From assembly GCF_900103485.1 (NCBI RefSeq), contig NZ_FNHW01000001.1, forward strand, positions 655,418 to 719,417: DNA of 64,000 nucleotides, read 5' to 3'. Origin of the DNA: Fictibacillus solisalsi (GTDB taxonomy: Bacteria > Bacillota > Bacilli > Bacillales > Fictibacillaceae). The stretch's first letter is position 1; every line of letters starts with the position of its first letter. The position numbers were made by a program, and so were the translations under genes. Below the pieces are notes generated by a model, which saw only the letters and a list, made by a program, of their open reading frames with translations, did no database searches and had not been told where the DNA came from. Below, piece after piece: positions 7,265 through 18,800 of this stretch.

Positions 7265-7298
7265 CCTGCTCTTTATACAACACCGTAGCAGGTTTTTT
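7265..7298 (+). terminator. weak intrinsic terminator
   Basis: CCTGCT pairs with AGCAGG across a 16-base loop and is followed by six T. It closes the transcription unit that ends with the kinase-like gene. Confidence 0.55.
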
Positions 7299-7377
7299 AG
7301 AGTGTCCTTATCATTCTTTTACAGGCCATTTTATGAGATAATAACTATAAGATTAACAGTTTGACAGAGGTGAGTTT

Positions 7378-10300
7378 ATGAGTTTGCGGTTTATTCTGGG
7401 AAGGGCTGGAAGCGGAAAGACGGAACGCAGTCTGGGAGAGATCAGAGACTCTCTTTTTGAACAGCCCCAAGGCCGTCCGATCGTCTATTTGGTACCAGAA
7501 CAGATGACGTTTCAATCTGAATATGAATTGGCAAAGACACCTGGTCTCGATGGTATGATGCGTGCCCAGGTGTTCAGTTTTTCCCGTCTGGCATGGAAGA
7601 TCCTTGGCGATGTCGGCGGGATGACGCGGCTTCATATTACAAGTGTCGGCATGAACATGATGCTCAGAAAGATTATCGAAAATAAAAAGCAGGAACTGAA
7701 AGTGTTTAAAAAGGCTTCTGAACAGAATGGCTTTTATTCGCTGATGGAAAACATGATTACGGAATTCAAGCGATACTGTGTGCACCCGGAGCAATTGGAA
7801 TGGAATGCACAAACGCTTTTGAGTTTTTCGGGCACTGATGAAGGAAGTGTGCTCCGGGATAAACTTTCAGATCTGGCCCTTATTTATGGCGAGATGGAAA
7901 AGGCATTAATTTACAAATATATGGATAATGAGGATTATTTGAGGCTGCTTGCTGAAAAAATCCCTCACTCGGAATACATTCAACAGGCCGATTTTTACAT
8001 AGACGGCTTTCATCAATTTACACCACAGGAACTGGAAGTGCTGCGCATGCTTCTAAAGCATGCCCGCAGTGTCACTGTAGCGCTGACCCTCGATGCTGCA
8101 GGGAAAAGTACTGAAAATCCGCATGAGCTGGATCTTTTTTATACCCCGAAAAAGACCTGCTCGGTTATCCGCAAGATCGCTAAAGAAGAAGGTGTGGTGG
8201 AAGAGGAGCCGGTGATCCTTGAGGAGTGTCCGAGGTTTAATGGCAGCCCTTCGCTCGCCCATCTCGAAAGCCAGTATGAGCAGCGTCCTGCGCTGGAATT
8301 TGGTTTTTCAAATGATATATTCATTTCTTCAGCGGTAAACCGACGTGCGGAGGTGGAGGGGGCCGCAAGGGAAATCCTTACCCTGGTACGTGACAAGGGA
8401 TACAGATTCAAAGATATCGCCATTTCTATCCGAAACATGACTGAGTACCAGGATCTCATTGAAACGGTTTTTGAAGAATATGAGGTTCCTGTCTTTTTAG
8501 ATCAAAAGAAACCAATGCTTCACCATCCGCTCATTGAATTGATCCGTTCTTCCCTGGAAACAGTAACAGCCAATTGGCGCTACGAATCTGTATTCCGTGC
8601 GGTTAAGACGGACTTGCTATATCCGGAAAACAGCGAGTATACCTCCTCGGAACTTCGGCATGAAATGGATGAGCTTGAAAATTATGTGCTGGCTTACGGC
8701 ATAAAGGGTACACGTTGGAAGGATAAAAAGCCCTGGAAGGTGCAGCGTTTTCAGGCACTTGAAGAACACCAATTCGTTCAAACTGACGAAGAGATCCAAA
8801 AACAGGAAGTTCTGAATGAAGTCCGGCATATGATCGTGTCACCGCTGGACAAGCTTTCCCGGGACCTGAAAAAGGCGGAGACGGTAAGGGATTATTGTGA
8901 AGTGCTGTTTGTTTACCTGGAGCGCCTTCATGTTCCGGCGAAGCTGGAGGGTCTCAGCCGCAAAGCGCAGGAAGAGGGAAGGCTTCGTATGGCGCGCGAA
9001 CATGATCAGGTTTGGGATGCAGTCGTTGAGCTTTTGGATGAAATGGTTGAAATTACTGGAAGTGAAGCCATAAAGCTTGATCTGTGGATCAAAATGCTCG
9101 ATACCGGCTTGGAAAGCCTGAAGTTTGCGCTCGTTCCTCCGGCCATCGATCAAGTGCTGGCAGGCACCATGGACAGGTCCCGTTATTCGGGTGTGAAATG
9201 CCATTTTATACTTGGTGTGAATGACGGTATACTTCCCGCCAAACCAAAGGACGATGGCATCTTGTCCGAAGATGACCGCGATCTGCTCGAAAAGAACGGG
9301 GTTGCGCTTGCACCGGGTGCGAGGCGGCAGCTCCTTGATGAGCAGTTTTTGATCTATTTGTCGCTGTCGAACGCAACCGACAAGCTGTATATTTACTATC
9401 CGCTTGCTGACGAAGAAGGAAAAAACCTTCTCCCTTCGATGGTAATCAACAGGGTCAAATCGCTCTTTCCCGGAATTTCGGAAACCTTTATCCAAAATGA
9501 TCCGGAGTATGGCGATGATCTTTCCTACATTCATCATCCGCAAAAGGCGATTTCCTATTTGAACACCCAGTTGCGGGAGTGGAAGAAGGGGTACCCGATT
9601 TCAGGACTGTGGTGGGATGTGTACAATTGGACCACGGAACAAGACCAATGGAAGTGGCTTGGAAAAACGGTGCTTGGCAGTCTTTTCTATTACAACCAGG
9701 AGAAAAAGCTTTACTCCTCCGTAACAAAAGAATTATATGGCGACGCGATAACGGCGAGCGTATCACGAATGGAGCTTCAGAAGTCGTGTGCCTTTTCGCA
9801 CTTTCTTTCGTATGGACTGAAACTTCAGGAACGCAGGCTGTACCGGCTTGAAGCTCCCGATATCGGTCAGCTTTTTCATGCGGCATTAAAAAACATGGAC
9901 GATTATTTGGGAACCCATCAAATGAGCTGGCGTGATCTTTCCATGAAAGACTGCTACAGGCTTGCGGGAGAAGTGGTGGACAGTCTTGCGTTAAAACTGC
10001 AAAGCCAGATTCTACTATCAACCAACCGCCATCTGTATATCAAAAACAAACTGAGTGACATCGTGGGCAGAGCATCCCATATGCTGAGCGAGCATGCACG
10101 GGCGAGCGGTTTTTCACCAGTGGGTCTTGAACTGGGATTCGGAAAACAGCAGCCGCTTCCGCCTCTTAAATATACACTTCCAAACGGTACTTCCATGGAG
10201 ATAATAGGAAGGATCGACCGGGTTGATTCAGCGGAAGGTTCCCAGGGGTTGATGCTCCGGATCATTGACTACAAATCAAGCTCGACCGGTTTGAACCTTT

Positions 10301-10878
10301 CCGAGGTGTATTACGGGATTGCCCTGCAGATGCTGACATACCTGGATGTTGTGATCAGCCATTCCGTGGAGTGGCTTGGAAAAGAAGCACATCCCGCGGG
10401 AGTGCTTTATTTCCATATTCATAATCCGTTAGTATCACAAAAGAAATTGCTTACCCTCGAAGAGGTACAGCAGGAACTTTTCAAACGGTTCAAGATGAAA
10501 GGCCTTGTACTGGCCGATACCGAAACGGTACAGCTGATGGATACCGTTTTTGAAAAAAAATCGGACATTATTCCCGTTTCCCTCACGTCAAAAGGGTTTC
10601 ATCCAACGCATTCTTCGGTTGCGACCGAAGAGGATTTTACAACCATGACCAAGTATGTCCGCAAGGTGATCAAAGATGTGGGCACAGACATTACCGAAGG
10701 TGTCATTGATATTGCGCCATATCAAATGAAAAACAAAATGCCTTGCACATTTTGTTCCTACAGATCCGTGTGCCAGTTTGATCAGTCACTGGAAGAAAAT
10801 CAGTATCGTCTGTTAAAGCAGGAGAACGACGATGAGATCCTGGCCAAAATGCGCGAGGAAGGAGGAGAAGGCGAATGA
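7378..10878 (+). CDS. addB: ATP-dependent helicase/nuclease subunit B
   Basis: AddB (1166 residues, the usual length) pairs with AddA to resect double-strand breaks until a Chi site is met. Walker A GRAGSGKT lies at residues 8-15. The C-terminal nuclease domain shows IIDYKSSS, and the four cysteines of the 4Fe-4S staple are at 804 (KSCAFSH), 1123, 1126 and 1132 (CTFCSYRSVC). The helicase-like core is otherwise degenerate, as expected for the Chi-reading subunit. GAGGTG precedes the ATG. The stop overlaps the addA start (ATGA), which implies translational coupling. Order addB-addA-sbcD-sbcC is the same as in B. subtilis. Confidence 0.97.
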   Translation: MSLRFILGRAGSGKTERSLGEIRDSLFEQPQGRPIVYLVPEQMTFQSEYELAKTPGLDGMMRAQVFSFSRLAWKILGDVGGMTRLHITSVGMNMMLRKIIENKKQELKVFKKASEQNGFYSLMENMITEFKRYCVHPEQLEWNAQTLLSFSGTDEGSVLRDKLSDLALIYGEMEKALIYKYMDNEDYLRLLAEKIPHSEYIQQADFYIDGFHQFTPQELEVLRMLLKHARSVTVALTLDAAGKSTENPHELDLFYTPKKTCSVIRKIAKEEGVVEEEPVILEECPRFNGSPSLAHLESQYEQRPALEFGFSNDIFISSAVNRRAEVEGAAREILTLVRDKGYRFKDIAISIRNMTEYQDLIETVFEEYEVPVFLDQKKPMLHHPLIELIRSSLETVTANWRYESVFRAVKTDLLYPENSEYTSSELRHEMDELENYVLAYGIKGTRWKDKKPWKVQRFQALEEHQFVQTDEEIQKQEVLNEVRHMIVSPLDKLSRDLKKAETVRDYCEVLFVYLERLHVPAKLEGLSRKAQEEGRLRMAREHDQVWDAVVELLDEMVEITGSEAIKLDLWIKMLDTGLESLKFALVPPAIDQVLAGTMDRSRYSGVKCHFILGVNDGILPAKPKDDGILSEDDRDLLEKNGVALAPGARRQLLDEQFLIYLSLSNATDKLYIYYPLADEEGKNLLPSMVINRVKSLFPGISETFIQNDPEYGDDLSYIHHPQKAISYLNTQLREWKKGYPISGLWWDVYNWTTEQDQWKWLGKTVLGSLFYYNQEKKLYSSVTKELYGDAITASVSRMELQKSCAFSHFLSYGLKLQERRLYRLEAPDIGQLFHAALKNMDDYLGTHQMSWRDLSMKDCYRLAGEVVDSLALKLQSQILLSTNRHLYIKNKLSDIVGRASHMLSEHARASGFSPVGLELGFGKQQPLPPLKYTLPNGTSMEIIGRIDRVDSAEGSQGLMLRIIDYKSSSTGLNLSEVYYGIALQMLTYLDVVISHSVEWLGKEAHPAGVLYFHIHNPLVSQKKLLTLEEVQQELFKRFKMKGLVLADTETVQLMDTVFEKKSDIIPVSLTSKGFHPTHSSVATEEDFTTMTKYVRKVIKDVGTDITEGVIDIAPYQMKNKMPCTFCSYRSVCQFDQSLEENQYRLLKQENDDEILAKMREEGGEGE

Positions 10879-13800
10879 TTAAAATTGCGGAAAAACCAAA
10901 AGACAGCCTGTGGACGGATGATCAGTGGCAGGCGATTCAGGCGAGAGGACAGGATATTCTTGTGGCCGCGGCCGCAGGCTCCGGTAAAACAGCGGTGCTT
11001 GTTGAACGGATCATCACCATGATCAAACAAGAAATCGCTGATGTGGACCGTCTGCTGATAGTAACGTTTACGAATGCAGCAGCTGCCGAAATGAGAAAAA
11101 GGATTGGGGATGCGATTGAAAAGGAGCTTTCCCTTCATCCTGCTTCGCTTCATCTGCGAAGACAGCTTGGATTGCTGAACAAAGCCTCGATTTCAACGCT
11201 GCATTCCTTTTGCATAGAAGTCCTGAGAAAGTATTACTACCAAATTGATCTTGATCCGGGGTTTCGGATTGCGGATGACACAGAGGCCGAGCTGATCAGG
11301 CAGGAAGTGCTCGAAGATCTGTTTGAAGAGCAGTACAGCAAAGAAAATAATCAGGTGTTCTTTAATGTGGTAGATGCCTACAGTTCAGACCGAAATGATG
11401 CAGAGCTCCAGCGCCTAATCCTAAAATTGTATGATTTTTCGAGAAGTCATCCGGACCCGGAACTATGGCTTAACCAAATGGCTGCTCAGTATGATGTGAA
11501 AGCAGAGAACATTGATGATCTGCCCTGGACAAAAGAACTGCTTGAGGATGTGGCGATGCAGCTTAGAGGTTTGGGAAATGTTCTGGATCGTGCGTTAAAA
11601 GCAGCACGTTCCCCAGAAGGACCGGCGCCTTACTGCGAGACCATCGAAAATGACCTCGCCTATTTAAAACGGCTGGAAGAAGCTGCGGGGCAATCCTGGC
11701 AGGACTTATATGATGTATTCAGCGACGGCTCATTCGGAACGATGAAGCAGGTTCGTGGAAAAGAAGTGGATCCTGTTATTAAAGAAAACGTCAAAAAAAT
11801 GCGGGATCAGGTGAAGAAAAGGGTCAATGCCGTAAAAGACGACCTTTTCAGCAGGCCTCCTGAATCCTATGTGATTCATCTGGAAGAAATGGCGCCGGTC
11901 GTCAAATGTCTTGTAGAACTTGTACAGGAATTTGGCGTGCGTTTTTTAAGGGAAAAGCAGGAAAAAGGGCTGCTGGACTTCAGTGATCTTGAACATTTTT
12001 GTCTTGAAATCCTGAAGCAGCCATCTTCAACGATTGAGAATCCTGTGCCCACCCCGGCAGCGCAGGAATACCGGAACCGCTTTGTGGAAGTACTGGTGGA
12101 TGAATATCAGGATACGAACCTGGTACAGGAAACGATTGTCCGGCTTGTGAGCAAAGGAAACACGGCTCAAGGCAATTTGTTCATGGTAGGTGATGTGAAA
12201 CAAAGCATCTACCGGTTCCGTCTTGCGGAGCCCGGCCTTTTTCTTTCAAAATACAAGCAATTTGGCAAAATCCCAGGTGAAGACGCCGGCCTGAGGATCG
12301 ATCTGGCAAAAAACTTTCGAAGCCGAAACGAAGTGCTGGACGCCTCCAACTATATCTTCAAACAAATCATGAACGAATCCGTGGGCGAAATTGAATACAG
12401 CAGTGAAGCGGCCCTGTCTTTCGGTGCTGAGTATTATCCGGAAGCTGAGAGTGCAGAAGCAGAGCTGCTTTTGATCAATAAAAGCTCTCCTGTAAGAGAT
12501 GAAGACGGAGAGGAAACCGGTGAAAGCGAAAAGTCAGACAGCGAAACCGTCATCCTCGAAGCAAGGGTGATGGCGGAAAAAATCCAACAGCTCATTGGGA
12601 CTGAAGGAGAATCGCCGTACCAGGTGCTCGACAAAAACACCGGAGGCATGCGGCCGGTAAAATACAAAGACATTGTCATCCTTCTTCGTGCCACAAGCAC
12701 ATGGGCCCCGATTATCCTGGAGGAGTTTAAACGGCAGGGGATTCCGGCCTATGCGGAGTTGTCGACCGGATACTTTGAAGCCATTGAGGTCAATATTATG
12801 CTGTCCTTGCTGAAGGTAATTGATAACCCGCTTCAGGACATTCCGATAGCCTCGGTGCTGCGGTCGCCCATCGTCGGTTTAACAGGAAACGAGATGGCGT
12901 CCGTGCGACTTGCTGACCGCAAGGGAACCTATTTTGACGCCCTTACTGAATATCTAAACAGCGGTGAAGATGAAAATGTTCGCAGCCGGCTGGCTCATTT
13001 TACGAAAAACCTGAACCAATGGAGAGAGGCTGCCCGGCAGGGATCCCTGGCGGACCTTATCTGGCGGGTCTACAGGGAAACGGGATATTTTGACTTTGTC
13101 GGCGGCCTTCCCGGAGGCAAACAGCGGCAGGCCAACTTACGGGCGTTGTACGATCGTGCCAGACAGTATGAAAAAACGTCGTTCCGCGGCCTTTTCCGAT
13201 TTCTTCGTTTTATTGAGCGGATGCAGGATCGCGGAAGAGACCTCGGGGCTGCCCGTGCGCTTGGTGAACAGGAAGATGTGGTCAGGGTCATGACCATTCA
13301 TAAAAGCAAAGGTCTCGAGTTCCCGGTTGTTTTTGCTGCAGGATTAAATAAGCAATTCAATACGATGGATCTCAAAGAAACCGTTTTGCTGCATAAAGAG
13401 CTTGGGCTGGGGACCCGGTATATCAATCCAAGATTCAGAATTGCTTATCCGACACTGCCCCAGCTTGCCATATTGCGCAGAAAGAAAATGGAGCTGCTCG
13501 CTGAAGAAATGAGGGTGCTCTATGTGGCGCTGACACGGGCAAAGGAAAAGCTTTTTCTTCTCGGTACACTAAATGACCTGGAAAAGTCTGTTGGCCAATG
13601 GGCTGATGTATTGGAAAGCGGGGACTGGGTACTGCCGGACTATGAGCGTTCTCAGGCGAAAACATACCTGGACTGGATTGGACGCTCTGTCATTCGGCAC
13701 AAGGATGGAGGGGAGCTCAGGAAGTTGCTCCCGTCTGCCCAAACAGGAAGGGGGGAAGTATATACTGATCCCGCCAAATGGAAGGTTAAGGTCTTTGATG

Positions 13801-14639
13801 CCGCTCATTATGAAAAAGAAAGTGAAGGAAGAAAAGCCCTTCAGGAAGAGATTCTTTCTACGATCCGGGAGTACGAACCGGTGTCGATTACTTCAAAAGA
13901 ACGAGGAGAAGTGGAGCGGCGCTTGAATTGGAAGTACGTGCATCAGACTTCCACCGTCACCATGTCAAAACAATCAGTGACAGAGCTTAAACGTCAGTAT
14001 CAATACATTGATGACGAATACAATGGCAGTAAATTAACAGGTGGATTTTCCTCCACCCAGGCGAGCCGTCCACGGTTCATGCAGGAAAAAACGCTGACGG
14101 CTGCCGAACGGGGAACCGCCATGCATGCAGTCATGCAGCACATCGATTTATCTCGTCCGGTAACTCCGGACCAGGTGAACGAGCTCCTGGAAAAGATGGT
14201 GGCCAGGGAGCTGCTGACACGGGAACAGGCAAACCATGTGGATGCCGTTGCAATTTCGGCTTTTTTTGAAACTGAAATCGGTAAAAAAGTTACACAAGCA
14301 CCAGAAGTTATTCGGGAAATGCCGTTTAACATGGCACTTCCTGTGGAAGAAGCGGCCTTAAGTTCGAGTGAAGGGGCTAATGATGAAAGAATTCTTGTGC
14401 AAGGGGTCATTGATTGTCTCGTTCCTGAAGAAGACGGCTTTCTTTTAATAGATTTTAAAACCGATGCTATTACGAACCGTTTTTCAGGAGGGTTTGAAGG
14501 GGCAAGGCCCGTTTTGCTTGAAAGGTACAGAGTGCAGCTTGAACTGTATGGCAAAGCCATTGAGCGTATTTTGAAAAAACCGGTCAAGGCAAGCTATTTG
14601 TATTTCTTTGATGGAGCACATTTATTAGAAGTTAAATAG
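10875..14639 (+). CDS. addA: ATP-dependent helicase/nuclease subunit A
   Basis: AddA (1254 residues) is the motor subunit: a UvrD-type superfamily 1 helicase with a C-terminal RecB-family nuclease. Walker A AAAGSGKT spans 32-39, motif II appears as VDEYQDTN, and helicase motif VI as VLYVALTRAKEKLF. The nuclease active site LLIDFKTD is near residue 1192. Together with AddB it unwinds and trims DNA ends for RecA loading. The ATG overlaps the addB stop by four bases and is preceded by GGAGGAGAAGG at the end of addB. It is slightly longer than the B. subtilis protein, with no sign of damage. Confidence 0.97.
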   Translation: MIKIAEKPKDSLWTDDQWQAIQARGQDILVAAAAGSGKTAVLVERIITMIKQEIADVDRLLIVTFTNAAAAEMRKRIGDAIEKELSLHPASLHLRRQLGLLNKASISTLHSFCIEVLRKYYYQIDLDPGFRIADDTEAELIRQEVLEDLFEEQYSKENNQVFFNVVDAYSSDRNDAELQRLILKLYDFSRSHPDPELWLNQMAAQYDVKAENIDDLPWTKELLEDVAMQLRGLGNVLDRALKAARSPEGPAPYCETIENDLAYLKRLEEAAGQSWQDLYDVFSDGSFGTMKQVRGKEVDPVIKENVKKMRDQVKKRVNAVKDDLFSRPPESYVIHLEEMAPVVKCLVELVQEFGVRFLREKQEKGLLDFSDLEHFCLEILKQPSSTIENPVPTPAAQEYRNRFVEVLVDEYQDTNLVQETIVRLVSKGNTAQGNLFMVGDVKQSIYRFRLAEPGLFLSKYKQFGKIPGEDAGLRIDLAKNFRSRNEVLDASNYIFKQIMNESVGEIEYSSEAALSFGAEYYPEAESAEAELLLINKSSPVRDEDGEETGESEKSDSETVILEARVMAEKIQQLIGTEGESPYQVLDKNTGGMRPVKYKDIVILLRATSTWAPIILEEFKRQGIPAYAELSTGYFEAIEVNIMLSLLKVIDNPLQDIPIASVLRSPIVGLTGNEMASVRLADRKGTYFDALTEYLNSGEDENVRSRLAHFTKNLNQWREAARQGSLADLIWRVYRETGYFDFVGGLPGGKQRQANLRALYDRARQYEKTSFRGLFRFLRFIERMQDRGRDLGAARALGEQEDVVRVMTIHKSKGLEFPVVFAAGLNKQFNTMDLKETVLLHKELGLGTRYINPRFRIAYPTLPQLAILRRKKMELLAEEMRVLYVALTRAKEKLFLLGTLNDLEKSVGQWADVLESGDWVLPDYERSQAKTYLDWIGRSVIRHKDGGELRKLLPSAQTGRGEVYTDPAKWKVKVFDAAHYEKESEGRKALQEEILSTIREYEPVSITSKERGEVERRLNWKYVHQTSTVTMSKQSVTELKRQYQYIDDEYNGSKLTGGFSSTQASRPRFMQEKTLTAAERGTAMHAVMQHIDLSRPVTPDQVNELLEKMVARELLTREQANHVDAVAISAFFETEIGKKVTQAPEVIREMPFNMALPVEEAALSSSEGANDERILVQGVIDCLVPEEDGFLLIDFKTDAITNRFSGGFEGARPVLLERYRVQLELYGKAIERILKKPVKASYLYFFDGAHLLEVK

Positions 14640-14667
14640 AGTTTTTACGGGAAAAGGAGGAAGTGCA

Positions 14668-15843
14668 ATGAGGCTGCTTCATACGGCTGACTGGCATTTG
14701 GGAAGAACACTGGAAGGCCGCAGCAGGCTGGAAGAACAGCAGCAGTTCCTTGATGAGCTGGTACAGATTGCAGAGGAGGAAAAGGTGGATGCCATTATCA
14801 TGGCAGGCGATGTATTTGATACGGTGAATCCGCCTGCGGCGGCAGAGCAAATGTTTTATGACGGTATGGCCAGGCTCAGTGATCGTGGCAGACGTCCTGT
14901 CATTGCCGTTGCCGGCAACCACGATCATCCTGACCGGCTGGCGGCTTCTTCTCCATTGTCGAGGAACCTGGGAATTACACTGGTGGGCCTTCCAACAACA
15001 CAGCTTTACTCCTACGGGATTGTACGCACACAGGAAAAGCTCAATATTTGTGCGCTTCCCTATCCGTCCGAATCCCGTCTGAAGGAAGTTCTGTCAGATA
15101 CAGGAGAGGAACTGCATTTAAGAAATCAATATGACAACTGGGTCGGACGGTATTTTAATAGGCTGACAGAAGGGTTTGATCCCCAGGCTGTGAATATTGC
15201 AATGAGTCACTTGTATGTTGCAGGCAGCAACGAAAGTGACTCTGAGCGGCCTGTACATATTGGTGGAGCATACACTGTTGCTGCAGAGACGCTTCCCCAA
15301 AAGGCGCAGTATGTTGCGCTCGGTCATCTTCACAGGCCGCAAAACGTAAAACGGGCCAAAACAGCCGCCCGCTATTCGGGATCGCCGCTCAGTTACAGTT
15401 TTTCTGAAGCGGGACATACAAAGTCTGTAACCATTGTGGACCTGGCACCCGGTAAGGAAGCTTCCATCAGGGAAGTACCTCTTTCCTGCGGACATCCCTT
15501 AATGGTTTATCACGCAAAAGGTGTGGCAGATGTCCATCAATGGCTGGATGAAGTCTGTCCGAGCAAGGCATGGGTAGATCTGTCGATTGCTGTAAAGGAC
15601 AGTATTGCGATGGAGGACATTCAAGCCATACGGAAAGCGCATAAAGGAATTATTCATATTAAACCTGTTTTTGAGGGCATACGGGAGCAGGAGACGTCTG
15701 TACAAAAGAATCTGCCAATCGATGAGCTGTTCAAAACGTTTTACGAACGGCAAACTGGGGGCGGTGTGCCCGACGAGAATGTCCTGTCCTTGTTTCTCGA
15801 GCTGATTTCCAATGAGGATGAGGAAAGGAGTGCGGCAGAATGA
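14668..15843 (+). CDS. sbcD: exonuclease subunit SbcD
   Basis: SbcD (391 residues) is the Mre11-type metallophosphoesterase nuclease that works with SbcC on hairpins and protein-blocked ends. The metal-binding motifs are visible in order: HTADWHLGR (Asp8, His10), MAGDVFDT, AVAGNHDHPDR, and the ALGHLHRPQ motif further on. AAAGGAGGAAGTGCA precedes the ATG. It lies 28 bases after addA and its stop overlaps the sbcC start in ATGA, so the four repair genes form one operon. Confidence 0.95.
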   Translation: MRLLHTADWHLGRTLEGRSRLEEQQQFLDELVQIAEEEKVDAIIMAGDVFDTVNPPAAAEQMFYDGMARLSDRGRRPVIAVAGNHDHPDRLAASSPLSRNLGITLVGLPTTQLYSYGIVRTQEKLNICALPYPSESRLKEVLSDTGEELHLRNQYDNWVGRYFNRLTEGFDPQAVNIAMSHLYVAGSNESDSERPVHIGGAYTVAAETLPQKAQYVALGHLHRPQNVKRAKTAARYSGSPLSYSFSEAGHTKSVTIVDLAPGKEASIREVPLSCGHPLMVYHAKGVADVHQWLDEVCPSKAWVDLSIAVKDSIAMEDIQAIRKAHKGIIHIKPVFEGIREQETSVQKNLPIDELFKTFYERQTGGGVPDENVLSLFLELISNEDEERSAAE

Positions 15844-18800
15844 AACCAGTAAGATTGCAGGTTGCAGGACTTCAAAGTTTCCGGGAAAAACAGACGATCG
15901 AGTTTGAACAGCTGTGCGGAGGCGGGGTTTTTGGGATTTTCGGTCCCACCGGAAGCGGAAAGTCGAGCATACTCGATGCCATCACGCTCGCGCTTTATGG
16001 CAAAGTCGAGCGGGCAGCAGGGGGAACCCAAGGAATCATGAACCATGCGGAAAACGCGTTGTCGGTGTCCTTTACTTTTGAACTGGGTGCCGGAGAAAGC
16101 TTATCACGGTACAAGATTGAGCGAAACTATAAGCGAAGCGGAGATCATACGATCCGGACAAGCACCTGCCGGCTCCTTTTCTGTGCAAATGGGGAGTGGA
16201 CGGTGAAGGCAGACAAGGAACGGGATGTTACCCAGCAGGTTCAGGAGCTCCTGGGACTCACGATTGAAGATTTTACCCGGGCAGTTGTCCTTCCTCAAGG
16301 TAAGTTTGCTGAATTTTTATCTCTGAAGGGTGCTGAGCGAAGGCAGATGCTTCAGCGGCTTTTCCAGCTCGAAAAGTACGGAGACCAGTTAAATCAAAAG
16401 CTGAAAAAACGGGTGGAAAAATCCAGGACGGAAATGGAACATCTGGCCGCTGAACAGGCAGGTCTTGGCGACGCATCCAAGGAAGCGCTGCGAGAAGCTG
16501 AGAAAGCCTGGACAGAGGCAAAGGAAGAGGTAGAACACAAAAGAAGCCATTCCGAGGAAGAAGAACGACGATATGAAAAGAACAAGCAAGTTTGGCAGGC
16601 TCAAAAGCACTTAAAAGAGGTTGAAGATGAGGAAAAAAGTCTTCAGCAAAATACGACCCATATCCAGGGTCTTGGACAAAAGCTGGAGAGAGCAAGGCTT
16701 GCAGACCTGTTGAACCCATATGGTGCGGAAGCTGAAAAAGCTCAAAAGGAAGCGGAAGACTGCAATAAAAAAGAGCAGGATTTAAGACGGGCAACGGCAG
16801 AGGCTAAAAGCGTTGCAGATGAAGTTCAGCAAACATATGAAGCTGCAAAAAAAGAAAAAGATGACCAAGAACCTTCTCTGATTTCCAGGCGTGAACAGCT
16901 GCTTTCTGCCATTGAAATGGAAAAGGAAGCGGTAACGAAAGAACAGGCGGCAGGGGAGAAGGAACAACAGCTCAATGACCAGCTGAAGAAGCTGGAAGCT
17001 GCAATATCCAAACAAAAGTCTGCCGAGGAGCTGCTGCATCGTGCGGTTGATCGGCAGAACGAATTGCAGAGACAATTAAAGGAAACGATTATTTCTTCAA
17101 TGGAACGGGACAAAATCAACAGGGCACAAGAAGCGGCATTGAACATGGAGTATGAAGCAAAGCAGGTATCTGAAGCGCAGAAAGCGGTAGATCAAGCCGG
17201 GTTGCTCCATCAAACGTCGATTGAAGAGTATCACAGGTTCAAAGACAAGAAAGAGCACCTTGAAACAAAAATTCACCAGTCCAGCTCAAAGGTTCTGGCT
17301 GTTTTTCATGAGGTGGCCGAGGTTCAATACATCCAGGAACAATTGTCTTACCATGCAGCCCAATTTGAAGAACAACTGGCAGAACGAAGACAAAAGGATC
17401 AGGTAAGGGAGCTTGCATCCCGTCTGTCGCAGCAGCTTGCGGCAGGTCAGCCATGCGCAGTGTGCGGTTCAACCGAGCATCCAGATCCCATAAGGCACTA
17501 TGAACCGGATCATGAAGCAGAACAACAGATCCGCAAGGTGAGAGAAATCCAAAAACAGACGGGCTCATTGGAAAAAGAAATTTATATGATGAAAAGCACC
17601 CTGGAGGGATTGTCAGAGAACCTGCAGCAATACATGGAAGAGCCTGAAGCGGCTGCAAGCAGCCTTCCTTCTTATTTTCCCTCCGTCCTTCCTCAATCTC
17701 TTCCTGAACTGGAAAAGCTGGTAACACAAACGTTGACCCAGGTGAAAGGGTTGCGTCAGGATGTGCTTGAGGCGGACGAAGCAGTAAAAAAAATCGTAGC
17801 AGAACACAGAGAGCTTTCTTCCCTTGAAGCGACGGTTAAAGCCCAGATGTCTTCTGCTCAAAAAGAAGGCCAGGAACGCCGGCAACGACTGGAAAAGACA
17901 GAGAACGCCCTGAAAGCACTGCAAAACAAGTGGCAAAAAGATTTTCCCGATTTTCCCGTTGATCATGTAGAAAAAGAAAAAGAGCGCATTCGCACAATGG
18001 ATGCCCAACGCGAAAAGATTGAGGAAGGATTGGTTAAATCCGTTCCATTTATTGAAGAAAAAGAAAAAATCATCGAAACGTGCAGGCAGCAGAGTGCAGC
18101 AATTGAAAAAAACATAGCAAAGCTCGAGTCAGAACTCGCGAGTTTACGCGAAGACAGCAATGGTTTACGAGTAAAAGTTAAACGGGTTGCCGGAAATGAA
18201 ACATGCAAGGTGTTACTTGCTCAAACAGAGAACAATCTCACACGTCTGACGGAACAAGTAAAGCAGCTCGAAAAAAAGCTTCAGCAGGCGAGCGAGGCTT
18301 ACCATGTTTTGGATAAAGACTGGCGTTCGGCGCAGGATGCAAAAGAAAGAAGCAGGCAAAGGAAAGAAGAAGCCTTGGGCCTTTGGGAGGAGAAAAGAAG
18401 TTCTTCTCCGTTTGCGGATATACAAGACTTAAGGAGAAGCCTGGCAAACCGTTTGGATCAGCAAGGATGGCAGGCAGAAATTGAAAGGCATTTTGACCGG
18501 TGTAAACAAAATGCCTCCGAAAAAGAAAAATTGCTGAGACAGCTGAATGGGCAAACCTTAACAGAACAACAATGGAATGACGTGACATCATCTCTGAAAG
18601 CAGTGAAAGAAGAATTACAGAATGCTGTTCAAAAAATGGGTGAAACAGGTCAATACTACAAGACGCTTGAAACCAAGCATGAACGCTATCAAGTATTGGA
18701 AAAAGAAAGGAAAAAGACCGAAGACCATTTGAAAACACTTGGAAAGCTTCAAGCTGTGTTCCGGGGCAACAGCTTTGTCGAGTTCGTGGCAGAGGAGCAA

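Noticed and set aside
8839-9543. Minus-strand open frame of 234 codons opposite addB
   Set aside because: It lies wholly inside a conserved gene, has no ribosome site and reads as low-complexity shadow sequence. The same holds for long frames opposite sbcC (18238-18879) and moeA.
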